Assembly (NCBI RefSeq): GCF_907165205.1
Contig: NC_058192.1
Coordinates: 28,114,001 to 28,178,000, forward strand
Source of the DNA: Coccinella septempunctata
Taxonomy: Eukaryota > Arthropoda > Insecta > Coleoptera > Coccinellidae
Reading direction: 5' to 3'
DNA length: 64,000 nt
Shown: positions 9,736-20,427 of the stretch, piece by piece
Layout: each line of letters opens with the position of its first letter
How positions within the stretch are numbered: position 1 is the first letter of the stretch
The notes under the pieces: generated by a model
Databases searched by the model: none
What the model saw: the letters and a program-made list of their open reading frames with translations, nothing else
What the model was told of the DNA's origin: nothing
Made by a program: the position numbers and the translations under genes

Positions 9736-10396
9736 GTTTCGGTTCCGTGTTGTCGTATCTTGCGAAGTTTTTCAGAGATTACGAAGTGAATATAGATCAA
9801 GATTGGTTTTTTTTGTGTGCTTTGAACGCTGTACTCACTAAGGTAGGGGTCTTATTGGGATCACTTTGTTAAGGCCCTTATTTACGTTCATTATCTTACT
9901 ATTTTTTATTTGTTTTCTAATAACATTGGGTGCCGGTGATCCCCTCCTGATACAGTCATCTGATTCTGCGTGTCCCCTACCCCATCTGTTATCTTATCGA
10001 CGCGACAGCCGACAGCTGACAATCGCGGATTCACCAACCAGTACCGCTCAGTCAACGAGTTGTAGTAGGTCGCTCGACTATTTCAGGGAGCGTCAATTGC
10101 TTACGAACTTCAGCTATTTTCCTTTCGCTCACATTTCCTACCTCTTGTTTGTTTCACCTTTCTCTCCGAGGCCTTCCTGTCTATTAGAAGCCTCTCTTAA
10201 GGGCCCAAGAGAGTGAAGAATTGTCATATCCTTTCACCTCTCCTCTTTTGGCAGCAAAGTGAACAATTTCCACATTGCATACGATAATAAGGGTCTATGT
10301 GTGTAGATATGACTAAGTGGTCAGCAGGAGACCCTTGAACAATTTCGACGGTCACATAACATCATCATTCGTGGCCAACCTGAGGCAGATCCAGGA

Positions 10397-10765
10397 GTGG
10401 ACGCTACTTCTGTAACTAAGATTATTGATCACTTCGACACAACTTACAGCGGTTTCAAGTTGGACCAATTCAGACTGGGAAAGCTTTCATCTACCTCATC
10501 ATTGCGCCCGAGACCTATAAAAGTTTCATTCACGAATCCGTTAGTGGTTCAGAAGATCTTGCGCAGAAGAAAGACGTTGATGAATATCCCGAAATGGAAT
10601 AATATTTCTATATCAGATGATAAAACTCCTAAGCAGATAACTGAGCTAAACAATTTGCGCGCTGAATTACAACGAAGAAAGAAAGCCGGTGAAAGTAATC
10701 TTGATATCAAGTATATTAGCGGATCCCCCTCTATTGTTATTACTTCAAGTAAGCAGAAAAACTGA
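10397..10765 (+). pseudogene. C1 ORF1-like protein fragment
   Basis: About 120 residues with FRLGKLSSTSSLRPRPIKVS, then FTNPLVVQKILRRRKTLMN and a Lys/Arg-rich helix, ending KYISGSPSIVI. This resembles the C-terminal RRM-like/basic region of ORF1 proteins in CR1-group LINEs, which bind element RNA. The N-terminus is not recovered. The frame shifts into the endonuclease near 10765. Confidence 0.6.
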
Positions 10766-11596
10766 AGAGCACTCTTGTCACACGGTCCATTCTTTATACC
10801 AACATTCCTGGCTTCTTTCTTGCATTGCTGATAATCTTGTTGAAATTCCTGGTTATGTTCTCTTTAGACGAGAAAGTTTGACTACTGTTGGCTACGGTGG
10901 TGTATGCATGTACATTGCTGATGAAATCACGAAAAATTTCAGTATTGAGGTCTCCTCGGCTGATTTACCTGGACTTGACAACATTTTCGTCGACATATCC
11001 AACTCCAAATCAGAAGTTCTCAGCTTGGGTTGTGTATATAGGCCACGACACATGATGTCGAGCTCTGTCAGCTTCTGGATCCACTACCAAAAAAAATCTC
11101 TATGTGAGTGGAGGATGTTCACTGGCCACTCTCCAGTGATAGATCGTATGGCTCTCCCTCAGGCGTTTTCGTGGATACTATCCGAGACGCCAATTTGTAC
11201 CAACTTGTTGAATTACCTACTCGATATAGACATCAGCAGGTGCCGTCCCTCCTCGACTTGATCATCGTAAATGACAAGAATCTTGTTTCCTCCATAACTC
11301 AAGACCCACTATTCGGTAAATCGGACCATATAGCGTTGGTCTCTCAGCTTCAATTGAATATCACCAAGTGTGCCACCAAAGCTACTAAGAAGATGAAGCA
11401 AATTGACTTTCAGCGTTTGCGTGATGGTCTCGATGAGGTTGGCTGGCGAGATATTCTACCATATTCCATGGACGTCGAGACGATGTGGAGGGCCTTTTCT
11501 GATTGCCTGTTTGCCGAGATTGAGAAATGTTCGCACGAGACGTCGAGGATATGTATTCCTTCCAAGCCGTGGATTGACAACAGAGTTTCCGGATGA
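10766..11596 (+). pseudogene. C1 apurinic-like endonuclease, frameshifted
   Basis: Two overlapping frames (10689-11261, 11108-11596) give GYVLFRRESLTTVGYGGVCM (endonuclease core with GGV), LGCVYRP, then SLLDLIIVNDKNLV and LFGKSDHIALV (the SDH catalytic motif). The expected GDFN region is disrupted around 11090-11120. The frame ends at a TGA near 11594. The second half is repeated at 16735-17197 in the tandem duplication, where one residue differs (D to N). Confidence 0.7.
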
Positions 11597-13422
11597 TTCG
11601 CCATAAAAAAGCTTTGTGGCAGAGAAATCTGCGTGGTGGGGGAGATGATGATTTTATGGTTCACCGCGACTACTCCAATGCTTTGGGCAAGGTAATTTTG
11701 GACGCCAAGAGAAAATTCGAGAGCAATTTAGCCTCTTCTGGAAACTCCAAGCACTTCTTCAAATACATCAGGTCTGCTATGAATACTAAGGTCTCGGTGC
11801 CTCTAGTTTGAGATAGTGACGGCATGATTTGTAAATCATCGCAGGAGACGGCTGAAGAGTTCTCCAGGAGCTTTGCATCCTCATTTTCTGTCGAACCAGC
11901 ATTTGTTCCAAGTGCATCGTTCTGGCAGTCCAGAAATGAGTTGAACTCAGTTAGTTTTCCACCCGAATTGATATCAAGGCATCTTTCTGAACTCAAAGCA
12001 TCTACTTCGCCAGGTTGTGACGGCATTACCGCATCTGTCCTTAAAAACTGCTCTCTCAGTCACGCCCATCCCTTGTCTATCATTTTCGAAAAACCTTTTT
12101 CTTCAGCTCTTCCATCTTCATGGCTCGAAGCAAGGGTGACACATATTTTCAAAAAGGGTGACAAGCTGGATCCTTCTAACTACCGCCCAATTAGTTTGAC
12201 TTTCATCGTTGGCAAAGTCTGTGAGAGAATTATTCTCGACCAGATAATTCACTTCGCTACGGAAAACAATCTCCTTCCAGCCAGTCAGCACGGTTTTCTG
12301 CCAGGTCGATCTATAATAACCAACCTATCAACATGTGTTGACGATTGGTCGAGTATGTTGGATAGTGGTACTCCAGTCGATGTGGTGTATTTGGACTTTT
12401 CCAAGGCCTTCGACCGGGTACCACACAAACGACTGTTAGCGAAGCTTAAACAACTTGGTATACGCGGCCCCCTTCTTGCCTGGATCAGTTCTTTCCTCTA
12501 AAAGAGGATGTTTCGTGTTCGTGTGGGTGATTCCCTATCGAGTGCCAGAAGCGTTACCAGCGGTATACCCCAGGGATCGGTACTTGGACCTATTCTATTC
12601 ATCCTATATACCTCGAACCTGCCAGGCCTGTTGGAGTCCAAGTGCTCACTGTTCGCCGATGATACGAAGATATACGGAAATCCCATCTCTGATGCTGCCC
12701 CGATCCAAGATGACCTTCGAGCCCTACATGAGTGGTCAAGGAAGTGGCTCCTTCCACTGAATCTTGAAAAGTGCAGAGTGATGCACATAGGCAAAAACAA
12801 TCCGAGGACCGCTGATCATATATCAGGCAACGTGGTGGAGTCCACGAAGACGCATTCTGACCTTGGTGTTATTATCTCTGAGAGTCTTTTCTGGTCGGAG
12901 CATATTCTGCGCATCACCAACAGAGCCAAAAAAGTGTTGTATATGATTCAGAAAGCCTTTCCTCGAAGCGACATACAGGTTTATAAGACACTATACACAG
13001 CTTACGTGCGCCCAATCTTGGAGTTCGCTGGTCCTGTCTGGTCTCCAACACTAGTCCGTGATACCACGCTTCTAGAGTCAATTCAGCGACGAGCTACACG
13101 TCTTCCTTACGGTCGGTCCCGCCCATCCTACGAGGAGAGACTAACTATCTTTGACCTCCCATCATTTGCCAGCCGCCGTACACGTGGGGACTTGATCACC
13201 ACATACCGAGCGCTTAATAGTATGTTCGGTGTAGACGTTTCTCATCTGTACCAACTAAATGCTGACCAGCGACTTCGAGGACATCGTTTCAAGTTACGGA
13301 AGGAAAAGTTCAGGCTGCCTTGCAGAGAGTATTTTCTTTGCAATCGTGTTTTCGACCTATGGAATCGCTCGCCATCCGTGAATGCCTTCAAAAACAGTTT
13401 CGACCGGTGGGCCAGTGCTTGA
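11593..13422 (+). pseudogene. C1 reverse transcriptase, two in-frame stops
   Basis: One frame interrupted by TGA at 11809-11811 and TAA at 12499-12501. Motifs: TSPGCDGITASVLKNCS, HIFKKGDKLDPSNYRPISLT, HGFLPGRSIITNL, motif A VVYLDFSKAFDRVPH, motif B TSGIPQGSVLGPILFILY, motif C LFADDTKIYG and thumb SDLGVIISESLFWS. The C-terminus GHRFKLRKEKFRLPCREYF and SVNAFKNSFDRW is typical of CR1/L2 elements. The catalytic FADD is intact. An essentially identical copy is at 17194-19023. Confidence 0.85.
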
Positions 13423-13571
13423 GTGTTCATATTGTGTTATTATCCTTTTTTTTGTACTGTGGAATTCATATTTTCATTTCTTTTATTGATTTTATAGGTT
13501 TCTACCTCTCCTCATACCTTTATATAATAATAATAACAATAATAACACAGGCCAACCAAATGAAAAAAAAA

Positions 13572-14797
13572 ATTTGGTGCCGGAAATCTAACATCTGATT
13601 TAAGATGTCTCTAATGTGCTGATTCCAAAAATGCCACCAGATTTTTTCTATCAGCTCTAGTTTCTGAGATACACGTTATAGGTTAAATGGTATATTTTTT
13701 TCTGATAGAGGACAACAAATAAAGAGATAAATATGTTCTTAATCAAATATGGCTCAATTCCTATTGGTCATTCTACTACCATGAAGGAAGAATATGAAAC
13801 AATAGCATTAGTTTTGAAAAAAATTAAATACGAAGAAAATCAGTGGTCAATTTTTGTTGATTTAAAAATGATTAACTTCCTCCTTGGACAGCAGAGTGGT
13901 TATACAAAATATCCTTGCTTTCTGTGCCTTTGGGACAGCAGAGCTAAAAATGAGCACTGGGTTAACAAAAATTGGCCTTCAAGAGATGTCATGATTCAAG
14001 GAATACAAAAGGTGATCAACGAACCTTTGGTTTCAAGAGAAAAAATCTTACTTCCGCCCTTGCATATCAAGCTAGGCCTAATGAAGCAATTTGTGAAGGC
14101 TTTAAATCGAGATGAAAATTGTTTTGGGTATTTGTCACGTAAATTTTCTGGCATTAGCACGGAAAAACTGAAAGCTGGTATATGTGATGGTCCTCAAATA
14201 AGGCAACTTGTTAAAGATCCACAATTCACCACATCAATGAACGAGACTGAATCTAACGCTTGGAGTTCATTTGTTCAAGTAGTAAAAAATTTTCTTGGCA
14301 ATCATAAAGCAGAGAATAACGTAGAATTAGTGGAAACTATGCTTTCAAATTTTAATATTCTCGGCTGTGACATGAGTATAAAAGTTCACTACCTCCACAG
14401 CCACTTGGATAGTTTTCCAGAAAACTTAGGTGATTGTAGTGAAGAACAGGGGGAAAGATTCCATCAGGATATTAAAACTATGGAAGATCGTTATCAAGGA
14501 CGATGGGATAGCCACATGATGGCGGACTACTGCTGTAGCCTTCAGCGAGACTGCCCTAGTAAACTCCATTCTAGAAAATCGTATAGAAGAAAATTTTTAT
14601 GTGATTAGTGACTAATGTAATTATGTGAATTAAGTTTTTGCAATAAATACTTAAATCCATGTGTCTTTGTTTTTTTTAATTATATACACAATTTTTTTTA
14701 AAAATCTCAAAAACTAGATCTGATAAGATCTAGAACTTTTTTACATTCTGCATCCAAAAATTACTCAGGAACAGTTAAAAAATCGCAGGCACCAAAA
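13572..14797. mobile_element. D: DNA transposon remnant, copy 1
   Basis: About 1.2 kb bounded by short inverted ends: TTTGGTGCC on the left and GGCACCAAAA on the right. It contains one long frame on the plus strand (13733-14608). It lies between the C1 tail and A2 RT sequence. No target duplication is evident. The superfamily is not assigned. Confidence 0.55.
13733..14608 (+). CDS. Transposon D protein of unknown function (291 aa)
   Basis: An uninterrupted frame that I recognise as a type of predicted protein repeated many times in arthropod and cnidarian genomes, without an assigned function. Visible features: GHSTTMKEEYETIALVLKKI, a CX2C pair in YPCFLCLWDSRAKNEHW with a following His, LPPLHIKLGLMKQFVKAL, IKVHYLHSHLDSFPENLG and EEQGERFHQDIKTMEDRYQG, then a basic end. 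It is acidic and His-rich enough for a metal-dependent nuclease, but I see no provable DDE triad. It may be the C-terminal part of a transposase whose start is lost. The second copy at 19334-20209 differs at two residues. Confidence 0.5.
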   Translation: MFLIKYGSIPIGHSTTMKEEYETIALVLKKIKYEENQWSIFVDLKMINFLLGQQSGYTKYPCFLCLWDSRAKNEHWVNKNWPSRDVMIQGIQKVINEPLVSREKILLPPLHIKLGLMKQFVKALNRDENCFGYLSRKFSGISTEKLKAGICDGPQIRQLVKDPQFTTSMNETESNAWSSFVQVVKNFLGNHKAENNVELVETMLSNFNILGCDMSIKVHYLHSHLDSFPENLGDCSEEQGERFHQDIKTMEDRYQGRWDSHMMADYCCSLQRDCPSKLHSRKSYRRKFLCD

Positions 14798-14826
14798 TGT
14801 GTGTTGGTACCTATGTGTTATAATAA

Positions 14827-16737
14827 TTTGAGAAAACAGAAACCAAAATAAGAAAACTGCAAGACCACAACATCAAAGCACGGAAAATACAAAAATGAAA
14901 GAGGGGAAAGTTTGGAGAGGAGTTTAAAAGTGAGGCAAGGCAAATGGGAAGACTAGGTATGAGACCCCAGCAATACATTAAAATTAATGAAGATCGAATT
15001 AAACGCCTAAAAAGACAGCTAGAGAACCAAAAGAAAAGGTATAAGGTACGAAATCTTCGTTCAAAATATAAAGAATCACCATCCATTAGAATAATTCAGG
15101 ATAGGGAGAACACCGGTTCGAAAGATTTGAAAAAAGTGGAAGTATTCTTCAGTATATTATATAAAAAGGAAGAAGAGAAAGAGACAACACCGTGTCTGAA
15201 TGAACTACTGAAGAGGTACCAGAAGAGCACAGTAGGCAAACAGTATAAGGAACAACTGAATGAAGAAAATATCAGAATCGAAGTAGAAAAAAACCTAAAG
15301 GCCAGCTCACCTTGGAAAGCACCTGGAGAAGATCGTTTCCCAAACTATATTTATAAAATATTTGATACCGCTAAAGAATATCTGAAATCTTTCGTTACAG
15401 ACATAATACTTGGAAAATACCATTTGGAAGAAAAAGACAGCAGAGCTGAGGTCATCCTGATACATAAAAAGGGTGACGAAGGTGATCCTGCCAACTATAG
15501 GCCTATTGCCCTGCTCAACACAGATTATAAGATCTTAACTACTACCATAACATCGCTTTTGAAGAAAACCCTACCGGAGTGGGCTATACCTGTCGAACAA
15601 CTGGCAAGAAAGGATGTCTGGGGAACAACACAAGGACTCCCAATAGATAGGGCAATAACGCAACAAGCCCAAATGACAACAAAAAAGCACTATTCTGCGT
15701 GGTATGACTTCCAAAAGGCCAACGATTCGATCACTCACCGACAACTAAAAAGGCTGATTGGAGTACTCCCCCTACACAACAACATAAAAAAGGGAATATA
15801 CCAGGGCGACACAATCAGTATCCTGCTGTTCGTTCTACTCACAGCGAGCATTTTACTGTATTTAAGATCAAGTGCAAGAGTGATGAGGGATACTTGCGGG
15901 AGGTTCCATATTCTGGCATTCATGGACGATTTCAAATGCCACACCACTTCTAAAGAGGGGCTGAAAACCTTGACCCAGGAAATAGAACGGAGTGCAGCTG
16001 AACTGGGCCTCAAACTAAATAGGGAGAAATGTGGAATGTACAGTAGAGTGACGGAACCAATAGAAGAAGAAGAGACTCCCTTCCTACCAGCCGTGAGGAA
16101 TGGATACAAGTATCTGGGAATTGAACAACGAGAGAGAGACATCAACACCAATTATGAAACAGTGAGAGTCAAAGCTATACAAACTACTGAACAGATATTT
16201 AAGTCGTCCTTAACAAAGCCAGAGAAAGCACAAGTGTTCAACAGCACTGTTATTCCCAGTATCATTTACATCATGGGCAACTTGTATCCTGACAGGAAGA
16301 GGGCAACTACTCTAAAAAAATGCCGCGATTTAGACAAAGAAGTGCGGAAAGTCCTTGTCAAAGAAAATATCAAGCGGAGAACAACATCTAACGACCACGT
16401 ATACCTTCCAACCAACAAGGGAGGTGTAGGCTTGAGGTCGATTGAATTAGAAGCAGAAATCCAAATGGTCAGAAAGGGAATTTATTCAAGATCACACCCA
16501 GAAATGCTGGCACCATGTAAGAACTACGAGGCCTTGCAGAGAGGAGGATGGAGAAACCCGCTATCGGACCATGACTTTGTTGTCTTCAAGTATAACTGCC
16601 CCGATGTAGAGTGCACGCAAGGGAAGATTGCGAAGAACTGTAAAACCTTGAAGCAGCACATCGAGAACACCTTCTTCAAACAACTACAAGAAGAATGGGC
16701 TAAAATTTGCACTATGGAAAGGTATTCAGTGATTCAG
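14827..16737 (+). pseudogene. A2 reverse transcriptase, copy 1 of duplicated segment
   Basis: Resumes with EKTETKIRKLQDHN, hits a TGA near 14896, then runs open for about 598 residues from 14944. Motifs: RLGMRPQQYIKINEDR, SPWKAPGEDRFPNYIYKIF, NYRPIALLNTDYKILTTTI, EQLARKDVWGTTQGLPIDRA, motif A SAWYDFQKANDSI, motif B YQGDTISILLFVL and motif C LAFMDDFKCH. Relative to A1, about 33 residues between motifs A and B are deleted in frame (near 15790). The catalytic pair is FMDD. It ends at the duplication breakpoint 16728, followed by a 6-nt filler. Confidence 0.8.
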
Positions 16738-19172
16738 TGATAGATCGTATGGCTCTCCCTCAGGCGTTTTCGTGGATACTATCCGAGACGCCAATTTGTA
16801 CCAACTTGTTGAATTACCTACTCGATATAGACATCAGCAGGTGCCGTCCCTCCTCGACTTGATCATCGTAAATGACAAGAATCTTGTTTCCTCCATAACT
16901 CAAGACCCACTATTCGGTAAATCGGACCATATAGCGTTGGTCTCTCAGCTTCAATTGAATATCACCAAGTGTGCCACCAAAGCTACTAAGAAGATGAAGC
17001 AAATTGACTTTCAGCGTTTGCGTGATGGTCTCAATGAGGTTGGCTGGCGAGATATTCTACCATATTCCATGGACGTCGAGACGATGTGGAGGGCCTTTTC
17101 TGATTGCCTGTTTGCCGAGATTGAGAAATGTTCGCACGAGACGTCGAGGATATGTATTCCTTCCAAGCCGTGGATTGACAACAGAGTTTCCGGATGATTC
17201 GCCATAAAAAAGCTTTGTGGCAGAGAAATCTGCGTGGTGGGGGAGATGATGATTTTATGGTTCACCGCGACTACTCCAATGCTTTGGGCAAGGTAATTTT
17301 GGACGCCAAGAGAAAATTCGAGAGCAATTTAGCCTCTTCTGGAAACTCCAAGCACTTCTTCAAATACATCAGGTCTGCTATGAATACTAAGGTCTCGGTG
17401 CCTCTAGTTTGAGATAGTGACGGCATGATTTGTAAATCATCGCAGGAGACGGCTGAAGAGTTCTCCAGGAGCTTTGCATCCTCATTTTCTGTCGAACCAG
17501 CATTTGTTCCAAGTGCATCGTTCTGGCAGTCCAGAAATGAGTTGAACTCAGTTAGTTTTCCACCCGAATTGATATCAAGGCATCTTTCTGAACTCAAAGC
17601 ATCTACTTCGCCAGGTTGTGACGGCATTACCGCATCTGTCCTTAAAAACTGCTCTCTCAGTCACGCCCATCCCTTGTCTATCATTTTCGAAAAACCTTTT
17701 TCTTCAGCTCTTCCATCTTCATGGCTCGAAGCAAGGGTGACACATATTTTCAAAAAGGGTGACAAGCTGGATCCTTCTAACTACCGCCCAATTAGTTTGA
17801 CTTTCATCGTTGGCAAAGTCTGTGAGAGAATTATTCTCGACCAGATAATTCACTTCGCTACGGAAAACAATCTCCTTCCAGCCAGTCAGCACGGTTTTCT
17901 GCCAGGTCGATCTATAATAACCAACCTATCAACATGTGTTGACGATTGGTCGAGTATGTTGGATAGTGGTACTCCAGTCGATGTGGTGTATTTGGACTTT
18001 TCCAAGGCCTTCGACCGGGTACCACACAAACGACTGTTAGCGAAGCTTAAACAACTTGGTATACGCGGCCCCCTTCTTGCCTGGATCAGTTCTTTCCTCT
18101 AAAAGAGGATGTTTCGTGTTCGTGTGGGTGATTCCCTATCGAGTGCCAGAAGCGTTACCAGCGGTATACCCCAGGGATCGGTACTTGGACCTATTCTATT
18201 CATCCTATATACCTCGAACCTGCCAGGCCTGTTGGAGTCCAAGTGCTCACTGTTCGCCGATGATACGAAGATATACGGAAATCCCATCTCTGATGCTGCC
18301 CCGATCCAAGATGACCTTCGAGCCCTACATGAGTGGTCAAGGAAGTGGCTCCTTCCACTGAATCTTGAAAAGTGCAGAGTGATGCACATAGGCAAAAACA
18401 ATCCGAGGACCGCTGATCATATATCAGGCAACGTGGTGGAGTCCACGAAGACGCATTCTGACCTTGGTGTTATTATCTCTGAGAGTCTTTTCTGGTCGGA
18501 GCATATTCTGCGCATCACCAACAGAGCCAAAAAAGTGTTGTATATGATTCAGAAAGCCTTTCCTCGAAGCGACATACAGGTTTATAAGACACTATACACA
18601 GCTTACGTGCGCCCAATCTTGGAGTTCGCTGGTCCTGTCTGGTCTCCAACACTAGTCCGTGATACCACGCTTCTAGAGTCAATTCAGCGACGAGCTACAC
18701 GTCTTCCTTACGGTCGGTCCCGCCCATCCTACGAGGAGAGACTAACTATCTTTGACCTCCCATCATTTGCCAGCCGCCGTACACGTGGGGACTTGATCAC
18801 CACATACCGAGCGCTTAATAGTATGTTCGGTGTAGACGTTTCTCATCTGTACCAACTAAATGCTGACCAGCGACTTCGAGGACATCGTTTCAAGTTACGG
18901 AAGGAAAAGTTCAGGCTGCCTTGCAGAGAGTATTTTCTTTGCAATCGTGTTTTCGACCTATGGAATCGCTCGCCATCCGTGAATGCCTTCAAAAACAGTT
19001 TCGACCGGTGGGCCAGTGCTTGAGTGTTCATATTGTGTTATTATCCTTTTTTTTGTACTGTGGAATTCATATTTTCATTTCTTTTATTGATTTTATAGGT
19101 TTCTACCTCTCCTCATACCTTTATATAATAATAATAACAATAATAACACAGGCCAACCAAATGAAAAAAAAA
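16735..19172 (+). mobile_element. C1 LINE, duplicated 3' part
   Basis: Second copy from the endonuclease midpoint through the RT to the TAA-rich tail. The same two RT stops are present (17410-17412 and 18100-18102), and the same frames give FADDTKIYG and the CR1-like C-terminus. Its presence reflects the tandem duplication, not a new insertion. Confidence 0.85.
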
Positions 19173-20398
19173 ATTTGGTGCCGGAAATCTAACATCTGAT
19201 TTAAGATGTCTCTAATGTGCTGATTCCAAAAATGCCACCAGATTTTTTCTATCAGCTCTAGTTTCTGAGATACACGTTATAGGTTAAATGGTATATTTTT
19301 TTCTGATAGAGGACAACAAATAAAGAGATAAATATGTTCTTAATCAAATATGGCTCAATTCCTATTGGTCATTCTACTACCATGAAGGAAGAATATGAAA
19401 CAATAGCATTAGTTTTGAAAAAAATTAAATACGAAGAACATCAGTGGTCAATTTGTGTTGATTTAAAAATGATTAACTTCCTCCTTGGACAGCAGAGTGG
19501 TTATACAAAATATCCTTGCTTTCTGTGCCTTTGGGACAGCAGAGCTAAAAATGAGCACTGGGTTAACAAAAATTGGCCTTCAAGAGATGTCATGATTCAA
19601 GGAATACAAAAGGTGATCAACGAACCTTTGGTTTCAAGAGAAAAAATCTTACTTCCGCCCTTGCATATCAAGCTAGGCCTAATGAAGCAATTTGTGAAGG
19701 CTTTAAATCGAGATGAAAATTGTTTTGGGTATTTGTCACGTAAATTTTCTGGCATTAGCACGGAAAAACTGAAAGCTGGTATATGTGATGGTCCTCAAAT
19801 AAGGCAACTTGTTAAAGATCCACAATTCACCACATCAATGAACGAGACTGAATCTAACGCTTGGAGTTCATTTGTTCAAGTAGTAAAAAATTTTCTTGGC
19901 AATCATAAAGCAGAGAATAACGTAGAATTAGTGGAAACTATGCTTTCAAATTTTAATATTCTCGGCTGTGACATGAGTATAAAAGTTCACTACCTCCACA
20001 GCCACTTGGATAGTTTTCCAGAAAACTTAGGTGATTGTAGTGAAGAACAGGGGGAAAGATTCCATCAGGATATTAAAACTATGGAAGATCGTTATCAAGG
20101 ACGATGGGATAGCCACATGATGGCGGACTACTGCTGTAGCCTTCAGCGAGACTGCCCTAGTAAACTCCATTCTAGAAAATCGTATAGAAGAAAATTTTTA
20201 TGTGATTAGTGACTAATGTAATTATGTGAATTAAGTTTTTGCAATAAATACTTAAATCCATGTGTCTTTGTTTTTTTTAATTATATACACAATTTTTTTT
20301 AAAAATCTCAAAAACTAGATCTGATAAGATCTAGAACTTTTTTACATTCTGCATCCAAAAATTACTCAGGAACAGTTAAAAAATCGCAGGCACCAAAA
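19173..20398. mobile_element. D: DNA transposon remnant, copy 2
   Basis: Duplicate of the copy at 13572-14797, with the same ends and an open frame at 19334-20209. Residue differences: ENQWSIF becomes EHQWSIC. Both copies keep the whole frame open. Confidence 0.55.
19334..20209 (+). CDS. Transposon D protein of unknown function, copy 2
   Basis: Same 291-residue frame as at 13733-14608 with two substitutions (N to H and F to C). Motifs CFLCLWDSRAKNEHW, LPPLHIKLGLMKQF and EEQGERFHQDIKTM are unchanged. Function unknown. Confidence 0.5.
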   Translation: MFLIKYGSIPIGHSTTMKEEYETIALVLKKIKYEEHQWSICVDLKMINFLLGQQSGYTKYPCFLCLWDSRAKNEHWVNKNWPSRDVMIQGIQKVINEPLVSREKILLPPLHIKLGLMKQFVKALNRDENCFGYLSRKFSGISTEKLKAGICDGPQIRQLVKDPQFTTSMNETESNAWSSFVQVVKNFLGNHKAENNVELVETMLSNFNILGCDMSIKVHYLHSHLDSFPENLGDCSEEQGERFHQDIKTMEDRYQGRWDSHMMADYCCSLQRDCPSKLHSRKSYRRKFLCD

Positions 20399-20427
20399 TG
20401 TGTGTTGGTACCTATGTGTTATAATAA

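Larger units (their letters stand above)
9736..13571 (+). mobile_element. C1: CR1/L2-like LINE, copy 1
   Basis: Inserted in A2 between residues equivalent to ERERPQGRL and EKTETKIRKL. It begins with about 660 bp of 5' sequence without coding signal (9736-10396), then an ORF1-like frame, an endonuclease and an RT (separate entries), and ends in a TAA-rich tail near 13524-13548. A further TTATAATAA just before A2 resumes (14819-14827) suggests that the true 3' end lies there and that transposon D entered the C1 3' UTR. In-frame stops show that it is dead. Confidence 0.75.
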
